The notes beneath the pieces were generated by a model. The model was not told the origin of the DNA, did not search any database, and saw only the letters and a program-made list of their open reading frames with translations. Positions 12,653 through 20,033 of a DNA stretch of 30,323 nt are shown here, piece after piece. Each line of letters begins with the position of its first letter. Within the stretch, counting starts at the first letter, position 1. A program made the translations under genes and the position numbers. The stretch covers positions 1-30,323 of the IMG/VR virus record IMGVR_UViG_3300003178_000025, one strand, 5' to 3'. The stretch is from a virus.

Positions 12653-14525
12653 ATGTGCGCGTGAAGACCTTGCGCACGTGACCCCAATCCGGGCCGATTT
12701 CCAAGTCAGCCAGTAACGGAACGTCAAGATCGACAACCGTTTCCATGATGTGCTTGGCCTCGCCCAACGCTTCCTTGCCGGCCGGTGTGCGCGGATAGGA
12801 AAAGTCATTCTCGTCGTGCACGGTCAACAACAGCGTGATCACATCGAGAACCCCGGCTTCGTGGATTTCGACGAGCGCCTTTTTCAGAATGTCGGCCGCG
12901 CCGCCTTGAATGATCCGGTTCAATGCCTTGTAGCAAAAGGCCCGTCGAACAACGCCGTATTTCTCAAGCGCCGTTTCACGTGGAGCAGCAACGGCGCCCG
13001 GCGTCCATTCTCGCGGCTCCCACAGATCGAACCGGGCACGTCGGCCGAGCAGTGTTTTGACGAAGCCGCGAGCCTCGGCGGCACGGGTCGCTTGATTGGC
13101 GAGCATGTGGATAAAGGGCAGGTTACTCTTGAACGTGTCACGAAGCGCTTTGGCCTCTTGTTCTGTCACGCCGAGTTGCGCGGCCAGTTTGGCAACGCCC
13201 ATGCCGTAGGTGATGCCAAGATAAATAATCTTCATCATGAAGTACGCCATCGCACCGCCCGGCAACAACGACATGAACGATTTGTAACAGTTCATCGACG
13301 GGTTTTCAGCATAAAGACGCTTCAACCGCATGGCGACCGGGTGCTTGGAGTAATGCACGGTCAGACGCGGTTCGATCTGCGAATAGTCGATCTTGGCCCA
13401 CCGTTCGCCGGGTTCCGGCAAGAACAATCCGCGCACCAACGGCGCCAATACCTTGTTGCGCGACGGGATGTTTTGCAGATTCGGGTTGGACGACGACAAC
13501 CGGCCGGAAACAGCGCCGTTGTGGCCGTTCGGCAACGGATGATACTCGGTGTGCAAGCGCCCATCGACCGCGCGGTCGATGATGTTGTCGATGAACGTGC
13601 CGGAAATCTTCTCGGCCTCGCGAATGTTCAAAACCGTCTTGGCAGCCGGATGGTCAACCGTTTCCAGAAATTGTTTGGTGAATGACGGGTTGCCCTTGTC
13701 GGTGGACGGATAGGCAAGGCCGATTTCGTCGAACAACCGGGCGAGGGACGCGGAGGCGTTGACGTTCACATCGAAGCCGGCGAGTTTGCGGAGGCGTTGC
13801 TTGTTGGTTTTGACCGTGTTGTCGAGTTGGCGTTTGACCTTTTCAGCGTTGTCGATGTCTACACGCGCCCCGGTCTTGCGCATGTACCAAAGCACCTTGA
13901 GCGTCCGGCATTCAAGATCGAACACGTCGAGCAAGCCTTGTTCTTCGAGGATCGGCCGTTGTTTTTCAAGGATCTGTAGCGGCAACAACGCGTCGTCCTC
14001 GGCATAGTCGTTCACGACCCACGCCGGCGCCCGCCAGATGTTCCCGATTTGCGCCCGGCGTGTCGGTTGTCCGCCAAAATGTGCAGCGCACCACTGATAG
14101 AGCGCGTCTTCGGTCTTGGTCACGCCGAGATACCGCGTTGCGAGCGAGTTCAACGAGTACGTGTGGCGGTTCTCGTCGATCAATGCCTCGACGCCGGCCA
14201 CGTCGATCCACGTGCCGCCGAGTTCGATGTTGTCCTTTGCCAGAAACCCTACGTCGTACATGATCGCCGCGCCGACCTTTGGCATTGGCCGGGCCAGCAA
14301 CTCGCGCAAGTCGGCCAACGTTTCTTCCAACGGAAGATTGCCGCCGCCTTCGTGCCGAAGCGGCAGATACACCTTCTTGCCGTCCGGCGAGGCGAGCGAC
14401 ACGCCGACCATGTACGCATCAGGATCAAAATGGCCGGGGCCGTATTTACAAATGTGCGGATCTTTCGTTTCTGTATCGACGCCAAGGATCGGGGCGTCCA
14501 TGAATTGCGCAATTTTCGGATTCAT
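12651..14525 (-). CDS. polA: Family A DNA polymerase with 3'-5' exonuclease
   Basis: A 624-residue replicative polymerase. Exonuclease motifs: D17-T-E19, Y90-D91 and Y174-x3-D178. Polymerase motifs: SGRLSSSNPNLQNIP (340-354), motif A D380-Y-S-Q-I-E, motif B around K432 and Y440-G, LLGRRARF, and motif C H570-D-E. There is no 5'-3' exonuclease domain, as in T7-like polymerases. In the O helix the residue equivalent to E. coli Phe762 is Leu436, and the residue equivalent to Arg754 is Tyr428. A Leu at 762 is known from environmental phage polymerases and is thought to change speed and fidelity; the missing Arg is less usual. The start overlaps the previous gene as ATGA. Confidence 0.95.
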   Translation of the reverse strand: MNPKIAQFMDAPILGVDTETKDPHICKYGPGHFDPDAYMVGVSLASPDGKKVYLPLRHEGGGNLPLEETLADLRELLARPMPKVGAAIMYDVGFLAKDNIELGGTWIDVAGVEALIDENRHTYSLNSLATRYLGVTKTEDALYQWCAAHFGGQPTRRAQIGNIWRAPAWVVNDYAEDDALLPLQILEKQRPILEEQGLLDVFDLECRTLKVLWYMRKTGARVDIDNAEKVKRQLDNTVKTNKQRLRKLAGFDVNVNASASLARLFDEIGLAYPSTDKGNPSFTKQFLETVDHPAAKTVLNIREAEKISGTFIDNIIDRAVDGRLHTEYHPLPNGHNGAVSGRLSSSNPNLQNIPSRNKVLAPLVRGLFLPEPGERWAKIDYSQIEPRLTVHYSKHPVAMRLKRLYAENPSMNCYKSFMSLLPGGAMAYFMMKIIYLGITYGMGVAKLAAQLGVTEQEAKALRDTFKSNLPFIHMLANQATRAAEARGFVKTLLGRRARFDLWEPREWTPGAVAAPRETALEKYGVVRRAFCYKALNRIIQGGAADILKKALVEIHEAGVLDVITLLLTVHDENDFSYPRTPAGKEALGEAKHIMETVVDLDVPLLADLEIGPDWGHVRKVFTRT

Positions 14526-14767
14526 TCGTTGTCCAGTTCGATTTTTCCGTTGTCTTGAACCGCGATACCGTGCTCACGCAACAGATCGCGCTGTCTTGGA
14601 AGAGTGCGCACCCGATGAAGTGCGCCGGTTTCTTCGTCAATGTACGCAACCGCGACCGGCTCTTGCTTGCCTTCCTTGTTTGTAACAACCAAAAACAACG
14701 TCAAATCACCTTCAACGGATAGAAAAGCACGCACCGGCTTCGTGTCGTTCGTGATGAATACTGGCAT
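14522..14767 (-). CDS. Hypothetical small protein coupled to polymerase
   Basis: An 81-residue protein starting at ATG 14767 with AAAGGAGAAACAATT upstream and ending in an ATGA overlap with the polymerase. It is beta-rich at the start (FITNDTKPVRAFLSVEGDLTLFLVV) and helical later (RDLLREHGIAV). It is unusual in that the gene before it now runs 67 bases into its N-terminal codons in another frame, because of a duplication. Function unknown. Confidence 0.75.
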   Translation of the reverse strand: MPVFITNDTKPVRAFLSVEGDLTLFLVVTNKEGKQEPVAVAYIDEETGALHRVRTLPRQRDLLREHGIAVQDNGKIELDNE

Positions 14768-15282
14768 AATTGTTTCTCCTTTGTCGAAAGTTTACGCGTC
14801 AATAGCGCCGTTTTGGCACAATAGCGCCGTTTTGGCAACGGCGCTTCACCGAACAGAACGTCACGGCGCCACCATGCGCACGCTTGCCAAGCATCGTGCG
14901 AATAACGTTTACTGGCAACGGCGTCCAGCCAACGACAAAAATCACGGTTGGTGCGAGTCATCACGCTCAACAAGGCACGAAACCCGATGTTTTGACCCGT
15001 ACCCCAACGATTTGCCGCACGTGATTTGACGGCGTGCCACAGAGTTTTGTGTACGCTGTCGGGGTACTGGGACAGCAATTCCTGAACGGTTATGATCCGC
15101 TCTAGGTTGACGAATACCGGTCGGCCGTGGTCGGGCCCCTCCCCGTATAAAAACCCGAACTTCGGGGCGGACGTGTCGTCGTCTTCAACGAGAGTCAATA
15201 GCGCCGGCAAGAAGTAATGCGTGGACAGGAGAAAAACCGGATCGCCAAGGGCCAAGCCACGTTGTTCTGTCGGTGTTCTCAT
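14701..15282 (-). CDS. Hypothetical protein with C terminus extended by tandem duplication
   Basis: The frame encodes 193 residues from ATG 15282 (ATGA overlap with the gene before). The first 154 residues, ending PLPKRRY, look like an ordinary soluble alpha/beta protein, with Trp-rich segments (FCRWLDAVAS, WQACAWWRRDVLFG). After that the chain reads through the second copy of a perfect 19-base tandem repeat at 14800-14837. With only one copy the codons would read TAT-TGA and the protein would stop at Tyr154, a few bases before the ribosome site of the next gene. The last 39 residues are therefore probably new and non-functional. No family recognised. Confidence 0.7.
   Translation of the reverse strand: MRTPTEQRGLALGDPVFLLSTHYFLPALLTLVEDDDTSAPKFGFLYGEGPDHGRPVFVNLERIITVQELLSQYPDSVHKTLWHAVKSRAANRWGTGQNIGFRALLSVMTRTNRDFCRWLDAVASKRYSHDAWQACAWWRRDVLFGEAPLPKRRYCAKTALLTRKLSTKEKQLCQYSSRTTRSRCVLFYPLKVI
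14800..14837. repeat. Perfect 19-base tandem duplication
   Basis: CAATAGCGCCGTTTTGGCA occurs twice head to tail, at 14800-14818 and 14819-14837, with no mismatch. Since 19 is not a multiple of three it shifts the frame of the gene at 14701-15282 and removes its stop. Confidence 0.95.
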
Positions 15283-15614
15283 CGGCGTTCATCCAACAAG
15301 CATGTGATTACGTCCGGCGCAACGGCGGCGAGTTCTTCCTTGGACGCCGTAGCGATTTTCAAGACACTGCTAAAAAATGTGTACGCGGAACCCCTGCCGT
15401 ACCCGATGTCGAGATCGTTTTCATCGGCGATACCGAACAACGGCCGCCATGCCGGACAATCTGTGCCGTCATCGTGCGCGAGTTCCAACAACGCCCCGCG
15501 CTTGAAAAGGCGACTGTCAAACGCACTAACGACCACGCCGAGATCGCCGACTTTCCATCCTGCTTTCTCGCACGGAGTCTGAAACGGCTCGTTAGCTTCA
15601 TCTGAAAACATCAT
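15279..15614 (-). CDS. Hypothetical protein
   Basis: A 111-residue protein. The start is ATG 15614 (or the adjacent ATG 15611), with AAGGGG upstream and an ATGA overlap with the previous stop; the longer frame upstream lies inside that gene and is rejected. The segment CEKAGWKVGDLGVVVSAFDS followed by KRGALLELAHDDGTDCPAWRPLFG resembles small SH3-like beta barrels that phages encode in series. The C terminus is helical and acidic. No function can be given. Confidence 0.7.
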   Translation of the reverse strand: MMFSDEANEPFQTPCEKAGWKVGDLGVVVSAFDSRLFKRGALLELAHDDGTDCPAWRPLFGIADENDLDIGYGRGSAYTFFSSVLKIATASKEELAAVAPDVITCLLDERR

Positions 15615-15805
15615 ACCAACCCCTTGTTTTCTGCCAACCATACCGGAACAACGATCACAACGTCGTTGCCGATGGCGAGCGGCCCGTCGGAATCGAAAAC
15701 TTGGCTTCGTGGCAACCATACTTCCTTGTCGCCGTCCCACACCAGAACGGCAGCGTCGGTGGCGTGCTTGACTTCCACGGCAATGTTAATCGTTTCTGCG
15801 TTCAT
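15611..15805 (-). CDS. Hypothetical small beta-rich protein
   Basis: A 64-residue protein with a strong site, AAGGAGGGCGTT, before ATG 15805. It reads as five short strands (TINIAVEVKHATDAAVLVWD, KEVWLPRSQV, NDVVIVVPVWLAENKG) and looks like a small OB- or SH3-like fold. The phrase EVWLPRSQV resembles small phage proteins thought to bind nucleic acid, but this is tentative. Confidence 0.75.
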   Translation of the reverse strand: MNAETINIAVEVKHATDAAVLVWDGDKEVWLPRSQVFDSDGPLAIGNDVVIVVPVWLAENKGLV

Positions 15806-15815
15806 AACGCCCTCC

Positions 15816-15974
15816 TTATTTCACCGTAAGAACGTGTTTGATAATCGGCGGCTCACCGGCCGGTCCGTCAATTTTACGCACGGCAACGATGGCCCGCCAC
15901 TTGTACTGAACGTGCGTCGCGCCTTGGCTCTTTGCAACTTGCAGCGCCGCAATCAAAGCATCAATGCTCGTCAT
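15816..15974 (-). CDS. Hypothetical 52-residue protein
   Basis: A short gene from ATG 15974 to TAA 15816. AAGGTGG stands 9 bases upstream of the ATG, and the gene overlaps the previous one by 14 bases and leaves only 10 bases to the next, which fits the packing here. The protein starts MTSIDALIAALQVAKSQGAT and ends PPIIKHVLTVK. It has a helix followed by strands and no recognised motif. Confidence 0.65.
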   Translation of the reverse strand: MTSIDALIAALQVAKSQGATHVQYKWRAIVAVRKIDGPAGEPPIIKHVLTVK

Positions 15975-16206
15975 CGTCTTTCACCACCTTGTACCCGGCA
16001 ACCATAAGAACGTACTCGTCTATGCCATAGCCATGCTTGTTGCGCAACGCAACAAGGTCGTATTCGACCGTGATGACCGGCGCTTTGCCCACGTCAATGT
16101 CGATTGTTGCGCGACGAACGCAATCCACGTCAGGCACTTTGAACACTTCCAGTATTCGCGCCCCGACCATGTGCGGCGGCTCATCGCCGATCTTGTAATC
16201 ACTCAT
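15961..16206 (-). CDS. Hypothetical small protein
   Basis: An 81-residue protein starting at ATG 16206 behind AGAGGAG, in an ATGA overlap with the micro-gene before it. The frame is open further upstream but those codons belong to that gene. The protein is beta-rich (RRATIDIDVGKAPVITVEYDLVAL) with a C-terminal acidic DDDEH. Function unknown. Confidence 0.7.
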   Translation of the reverse strand: MSDYKIGDEPPHMVGARILEVFKVPDVDCVRRATIDIDVGKAPVITVEYDLVALRNKHGYGIDEYVLMVAGYKVVKDDDEH

Positions 16207-16337
16207 GGCAACAACTCCTCTTCGTGTGCACGATCGAGATCCGAGCGCAAGGCGTTCCATGCACGACGCTCATTGACGCGGTGATACAACCCGATTGCCG
16301 CCACGGCGACAGCCATTGCGTAACGAAACACGTTCAT
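16203..16337 (-). CDS. Micro-protein with N-terminal hydrophobic segment
   Basis: A 44-residue gene from ATG 16337, overlapping genes on both sides by ATGA. The ribosome site AAAGGAGA is strong. The protein starts MNVFRYAMAVAVAAIGLYH, a likely single membrane-spanning or signal-anchor segment, followed by a charged tail (RVNERRAWNALRSDLDRAHE). Coupled overlaps on both ends make translation likely. No family recognised. Confidence 0.65.
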   Translation of the reverse strand: MNVFRYAMAVAVAAIGLYHRVNERRAWNALRSDLDRAHEEELLP

Positions 16338-16516
16338 TCTGATCTCTCCTTTCTTTGTTTACACATGGATTTGATCGCCGCCTCGCGGGCACGGTCCCAT
16401 TCACGAAGAATACGGGACGCCGTTAGGCCGTCACAATGCTTATGCACGGCAGCAATCAACGTCGGCAACGCTTCGTAGTGCGCCGCCATGAGACACTTTT
16501 CATGGTCGGTTTTCAT
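16334..16516 (-). CDS. Hypothetical small helical protein
   Basis: A 60-residue protein from ATG 16516 with GGAGGCGGGAGA just upstream. It contains CLMAAHYEALPTLIAAVHKH and a basic C-terminal helix (REWDRAREAAIKSMCKQRKE), so it is probably all-helical. It overlaps the previous gene by 17 bases. Function unknown. Confidence 0.65.
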   Translation of the reverse strand: MKTDHEKCLMAAHYEALPTLIAAVHKHCDGLTASRILREWDRAREAAIKSMCKQRKERSE

Positions 16517-16760
16517 TCTCCCGCCTCCAGTGTTGTGATTTGAGGAACGAGCTAACGCGGTTGTTGGTTCTGTCTCTTGTTCTGTACGTCCCTCCGTACC
16601 CGTCACGAAACAGATACTTGCGCCTATGCAGCCCAACCCTTCGCCGCGACGCCATGTTCAACCGTTCAACGAAAAAATCCCTTTTGATCATCGTTCCGTG
16701 CCGGTGCCGCCATCTGATTTTGCGCATGGCGGGCAAGTACAACTCTCTGAACAAAAGCAT
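16500..16760 (-). CDS. Hypothetical Arg-rich protein
   Basis: An 86-residue protein from ATG 16760, just past the helicase stop, with GGAGG ten bases upstream. It is very basic (IRWRHRHGTMIKRDFFVERL, MASRRRVGLHRRKYLFRDG), suggesting nucleic-acid binding or a small zinc-free ribosomal-like fold. The longer frame upstream lies within the helicase and is rejected. The good ribosome site supports it, but no family is recognised. Confidence 0.55.
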   Translation of the reverse strand: MLLFRELYLPAMRKIRWRHRHGTMIKRDFFVERLNMASRRRVGLHRRKYLFRDGYGGTYRTRDRTNNRVSSFLKSQHWRRENENRP

Positions 16761-16761
16761 T

Positions 16762-18456
16762 TCACGCGCCCTCCAAAATCTCAGGAAACGGATACCCGTC
16801 CCCGTGTACCAGATAAAGGTTCTGTTTCGCCCTCGACGCACCGACAAACCAAACGCGGTGCTCGGCGTCCGGGTCATCGTGCAACGTCAACCGCGACTTT
16901 GCGGACATGGCCGGCAGCAGAACGACGTTGTCCGCTTCCTTGCCCTTGGCCGAATGGATCGTGCCGATGCGGACGCGCGGGTTGCGCGTCAATCGCTCGC
17001 CGTTCGCCTTGCATCGACGGATATACTCGATCTTGCGTGCCGGAATCCCGGTCAACGCATCGAACCACGGCAAATGCAACGGCGCACCGTTAAAATCAGC
17101 CTTGGTAATTTTCCCACCGGATCGGTTTATCATGATCCGGTGCGCAAGATATTTAGCGACTTGCGTGGCTTGAGAATACCACACCTCGCCGCCCTTGCGC
17201 AATGTTTCCCATGCGACAATGGCCTCGACGTATTTTTGCAACACGTTATGATGCGTCGTCGTGCCGTAGAACACGCCGGCCGCTTCCAATACGTTGCGCA
17301 CATCGGAAAGGTACTGGTGGTTGCGCGTAAGAATCAGCCACGTGCCGTCGCTCAGCGGTAAGCCTTCGATCCCGCCAGTGTATGTCACGGCGCCGCCTTC
17401 AGAATGCGGCGACCATTGCGTATCGTAGCGGGCACCGATACGGTCTGAAATCGCCGTTGAAAACGCCCACACTTCGCGCGGTAGTCGCCACGAAGTCTCC
17501 AGCACGTCCATCGAATCAACATCGAGCGACAAAAACGCCGCTACGTCGGCGCCACACCACGCATGGATCGCTTGCTTGTCGTCGCCGGCGAAATAAACGC
17601 GTTTAGCAACGCGCGCGATTCGTTCGATTGCCGCCCACTGTAGCTTGGACAGGTCTTGTGCCTCGTCAACAATCAACACGTCAACGTCTGGCACGTCGCC
17701 GTGATCGACAAACCGTTCCAACAGATCCGTGAAGTCAATCACGTGCTTTGCTTCCTTGTAGGCGTTCAATGCCTTGGCATACGACCGTAATTGCCACGGG
17801 TCCACCGCGTTGCCAAGCAGCACGTTTGCCTCTTCCAACGACACCATGCGGATACGCGCTTGCTCTTCGATCATTTTCAGTTGGTTGCCGACGGCGCCGG
17901 TTTCCAGTGTGTCCGGATCATCAGCCTCACGCGAAAACGCCACCCCGACCGACGCGCAAACCTCGCAATAATCCTCGTACCGCATCAGTTGCTTTGCCGA
18001 TACCGGTAAAGCGCGAAGGGCGAGCGCGTGAATGGTCTTGAAGTACCAGAGCTTCTTTGCGTCAATACCGAACTTCTGTTCGACGCGTTGTGCTACTTCG
18101 TGCGTTGCTGCTCTCGAAAATGTAAGGAACGCGATGTCTTTCCACACCCCGGTGATCCCAGTATCAGCTTTCGCATCGTTATACACCTTGTCGATTGCAT
18201 AAAGGTTATGTTTCATGTGTGCCAGACCTTGCCACTTGACATACGGCACGCCGTTTGTCGTTCGTTGCAAACGCAACATCGCCACTCCCGGTAATGCCAC
18301 CTTGCCCGTAACGATCACCTCCTCTGCAAGCACGTAGCCAAGATCGTCAAACAAGGCCGCGACCTTCTCGATTGGGAGATTGTGTCGCCGCGCCATACGA
18401 CGAATCAGGTTCTTTGCGTGCGGGTTGTCTGTCGGTTTTGTGCAGGGTTTGTTCAT
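16762..18456 (-). CDS. UvrD-like SF1 helicase with HU-like N terminus, Walker A missing
   Basis: A 564-residue protein. Residues about 15-86 match an HU/IHF-type DNA-binding domain: LIRRMARRHNLPIEKV, then VIVTGKVALPGVAMLRLQR and a final YVKWQGLAHMKHNL. From about residue 87 it is a UvrD-like helicase: motif Ia FLTFSRAATHEVAQRV, FKTIHALALR, motif II LIVDEAQDLS (261-270), motif III YFAGDDKQAIHAW, motif IV TSWRLPREVW, motif V RIGTIHSAKGKEADNVVLL and motif VI VWFVGASRAKQNLYLV. The Walker A loop (GxxGxGKT) that should stand before motif Ia is absent in every frame. The HU domain replaces it, so ATP hydrolysis is doubtful. The start overlaps the primase stop as TGATG. Confidence 0.85.
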   Translation of the reverse strand: MNKPCTKPTDNPHAKNLIRRMARRHNLPIEKVAALFDDLGYVLAEEVIVTGKVALPGVAMLRLQRTTNGVPYVKWQGLAHMKHNLYAIDKVYNDAKADTGITGVWKDIAFLTFSRAATHEVAQRVEQKFGIDAKKLWYFKTIHALALRALPVSAKQLMRYEDYCEVCASVGVAFSREADDPDTLETGAVGNQLKMIEEQARIRMVSLEEANVLLGNAVDPWQLRSYAKALNAYKEAKHVIDFTDLLERFVDHGDVPDVDVLIVDEAQDLSKLQWAAIERIARVAKRVYFAGDDKQAIHAWCGADVAAFLSLDVDSMDVLETSWRLPREVWAFSTAISDRIGARYDTQWSPHSEGGAVTYTGGIEGLPLSDGTWLILTRNHQYLSDVRNVLEAAGVFYGTTTHHNVLQKYVEAIVAWETLRKGGEVWYSQATQVAKYLAHRIMINRSGGKITKADFNGAPLHLPWFDALTGIPARKIEYIRRCKANGERLTRNPRVRIGTIHSAKGKEADNVVLLPAMSAKSRLTLHDDPDAEHRVWFVGASRAKQNLYLVHGDGYPFPEILEGA

Positions 18457-19952
18457 CAGAAATCGTCCTCTTCAAACTCCGGCGTATCGAAATCCTCGTT
18501 TTGTACGTTTTCCGGTACGTCCGTCCCCCATGTACGAAAAGACTTGCCGTGAATCTTCCATTTCTTCTGTGTCGCTCCAATATCAGCAAGCCGCGAATAC
18601 ACCCATGTCATGCTCGGGAAATGAAACTTTTTATCCGACAAGAACGCGCGCAAATCTTCAGCACGAAAATAAATCTTGTCGCCTTCGATAAATGCGAGTC
18701 CGCGCATCAAATCCTCCGGCGAATTGCCGATTTGTCTTCGTGTAAGGAAATCGTCAAGTAACTGATGGAACTGCCCGACGAACGACGCGTCAGAAGGCGC
18801 GACATGCTCCTCCAGCTTTTTGTAAAGGTCGGAGACGATCTGTTGCCAATCCTCATGTGGAACGTCCGGCACGAACAACGACGTTTGCGTCATGACGGCG
18901 CGCTTGAACCGGCGAAAATAGTTTAGGTCATCGACGTTCATCAGTTCGACGCGGTTGCCGTCAACATTGACCCACCATATCGGCTCGTCTGAAATGATCT
19001 TGGTCAGATGATCGATTGCTGGGAGCGTCATCGACCCGCCAGACGCGATACCGTGTTGGCGCTTGCGACACAACTCACGGTTGCAGTAGTTCGACAACAA
19101 TGGCGATTTGCACTTGTAAAAGTATTCCTTGCGCGATACGGATTTGACGACCGTGGCAACTTCCTTGTCCGGCAACGGCGGGTCAAGATGTTCAGCGTTA
19201 AAATCGAGCACCGAATCCAAGGCGTCTTGCATGTTGTAGTACACGGCCGCGTTGAACAAGATCTCGTTACGGGAACCTTCAGGCACCGGGCCGGCACGCA
19301 TGATCGCTTCAAGGCACGGCGGACCGTCTGAAAACAAGGCGTCCGTGTTCAACCACCCATTCAACGTTTCAAGCGATACTTGAACGCTTGTCGCGTGTTC
19401 GATGAACTCGTCAGCATCAAGGAACCTTCCGCCGACCCATGCTCGGCGCGACGTGCCACCGAAGTAAGGCATGTTCAACCAGTTGCCGGTATCGTCCTCG
19501 GACCCGAGCCGCGCTTGCTTTGGGAAAATCTCGATGCTCGGAGGGTAGCCGAGAAGCACGCACCACTCCATGAGCCGCAACCGTACAAGATCAGCCGGCG
19601 CCGGTTCGGAAAGGAACAAGGTAACGTGCGCACCGCCGGATTTCGTTTGCAAAATCGTTAGCGGCAGATTGTGCGCGGCGATCTTGTCTTCAAGTTCGCG
19701 TAGATCGAGCGGGTAGGTATCTATGTCGATCGCGCCCCACTGGCACGTGGCGTCGTCAGTGATAGGTACAACGCCCAGCCCAACCTCGCCATCAAGGTGC
19801 CGTTGCCATAACTCAACTGTCGGCCCGCCGATCTGCGTTGTGGCGGTGCCTTTCTGTTTTCCGGTGTCCGGGTCTTTGTCGTCAAGTATGAATTGTCCGT
19901 GCGCCCGGTCCAGTCCGGCATAAAGTAAATGGAACCGTTCAGCGAGTGACAT
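18456..19952 (-). CDS. Archaeo-eukaryotic-type primase with PriCT domain
   Basis: A 498-residue primase. The catalytic domain shows the D76-I-D78 metal motif in WGAIDIDTY, the S105-G-G-A-H109 nucleotide-binding motif, and the third acidic residue E141 in SIEIFPKQ, followed by GNWLNMPYFGG, a signature of TOTE-type primases. A PriCT-like helical domain follows (PEGSRNEILFNAAVYY, LPDKEVATVVKSV). Four Cys (YKCKSPLLSNYCNRELC) could bind zinc. The C terminus has a winged-helix-like stretch and ends acidic (EFEEDDF). There is no helicase domain, so helicase action must come from a neighbour. Confidence 0.88.
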   Translation of the reverse strand: MSLAERFHLLYAGLDRAHGQFILDDKDPDTGKQKGTATTQIGGPTVELWQRHLDGEVGLGVVPITDDATCQWGAIDIDTYPLDLRELEDKIAAHNLPLTILQTKSGGAHVTLFLSEPAPADLVRLRLMEWCVLLGYPPSIEIFPKQARLGSEDDTGNWLNMPYFGGTSRRAWVGGRFLDADEFIEHATSVQVSLETLNGWLNTDALFSDGPPCLEAIMRAGPVPEGSRNEILFNAAVYYNMQDALDSVLDFNAEHLDPPLPDKEVATVVKSVSRKEYFYKCKSPLLSNYCNRELCRKRQHGIASGGSMTLPAIDHLTKIISDEPIWWVNVDGNRVELMNVDDLNYFRRFKRAVMTQTSLFVPDVPHEDWQQIVSDLYKKLEEHVAPSDASFVGQFHQLLDDFLTRRQIGNSPEDLMRGLAFIEGDKIYFRAEDLRAFLSDKKFHFPSMTWVYSRLADIGATQKKWKIHGKSFRTWGTDVPENVQNEDFDTPEFEEDDF

Positions 19953-19978
19953 TCCTATTCCCCTTGCGTGGATTGTTA

Positions 19979-20006
19979 TTAAAAAGCCCCCGGCGTGAAG
20001 CCGGGG
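19979..20006 (-). terminator. Rho-independent terminator between ssDNA-binding protein and primase genes
   Basis: CCCCGGC (19988-19994) pairs with GCCGGGG (20000-20006) around a 5-base loop; leftward it is followed by GCTTTTT. It lies 27 bases past the stop of the gene at 20034. Confidence 0.75.
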
Positions 20007-20020
20007 TAAGTACCTTACCC
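20004..20020 (-). promoter_or_regulatory. Hairpin overlapping the terminator stem
   Basis: GGGTAAG (20004-20010) pairs with CTTACCC (20014-20020) around TAC. It is transcribed first and shares three bases (20004-20006) with the terminator stem. The two cannot both form completely, which suggests partial attenuation before the primase gene. Confidence 0.4.
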
Positions 20021-20033
20021 ACTTGCAAGGAGA

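Noticed and set aside
12750-13685. A 311-codon plus-strand frame opposite the polymerase gene
   Set aside because: Antisense shadow of clear polymerase motifs; no ribosome site.
18270-18320. Walker A in VTGKVALPG of the UvrD-like protein
   Set aside because: GKV is not followed by Thr/Ser, the glycine spacing is wrong, and the segment matches the HU strand VxLPGxG.
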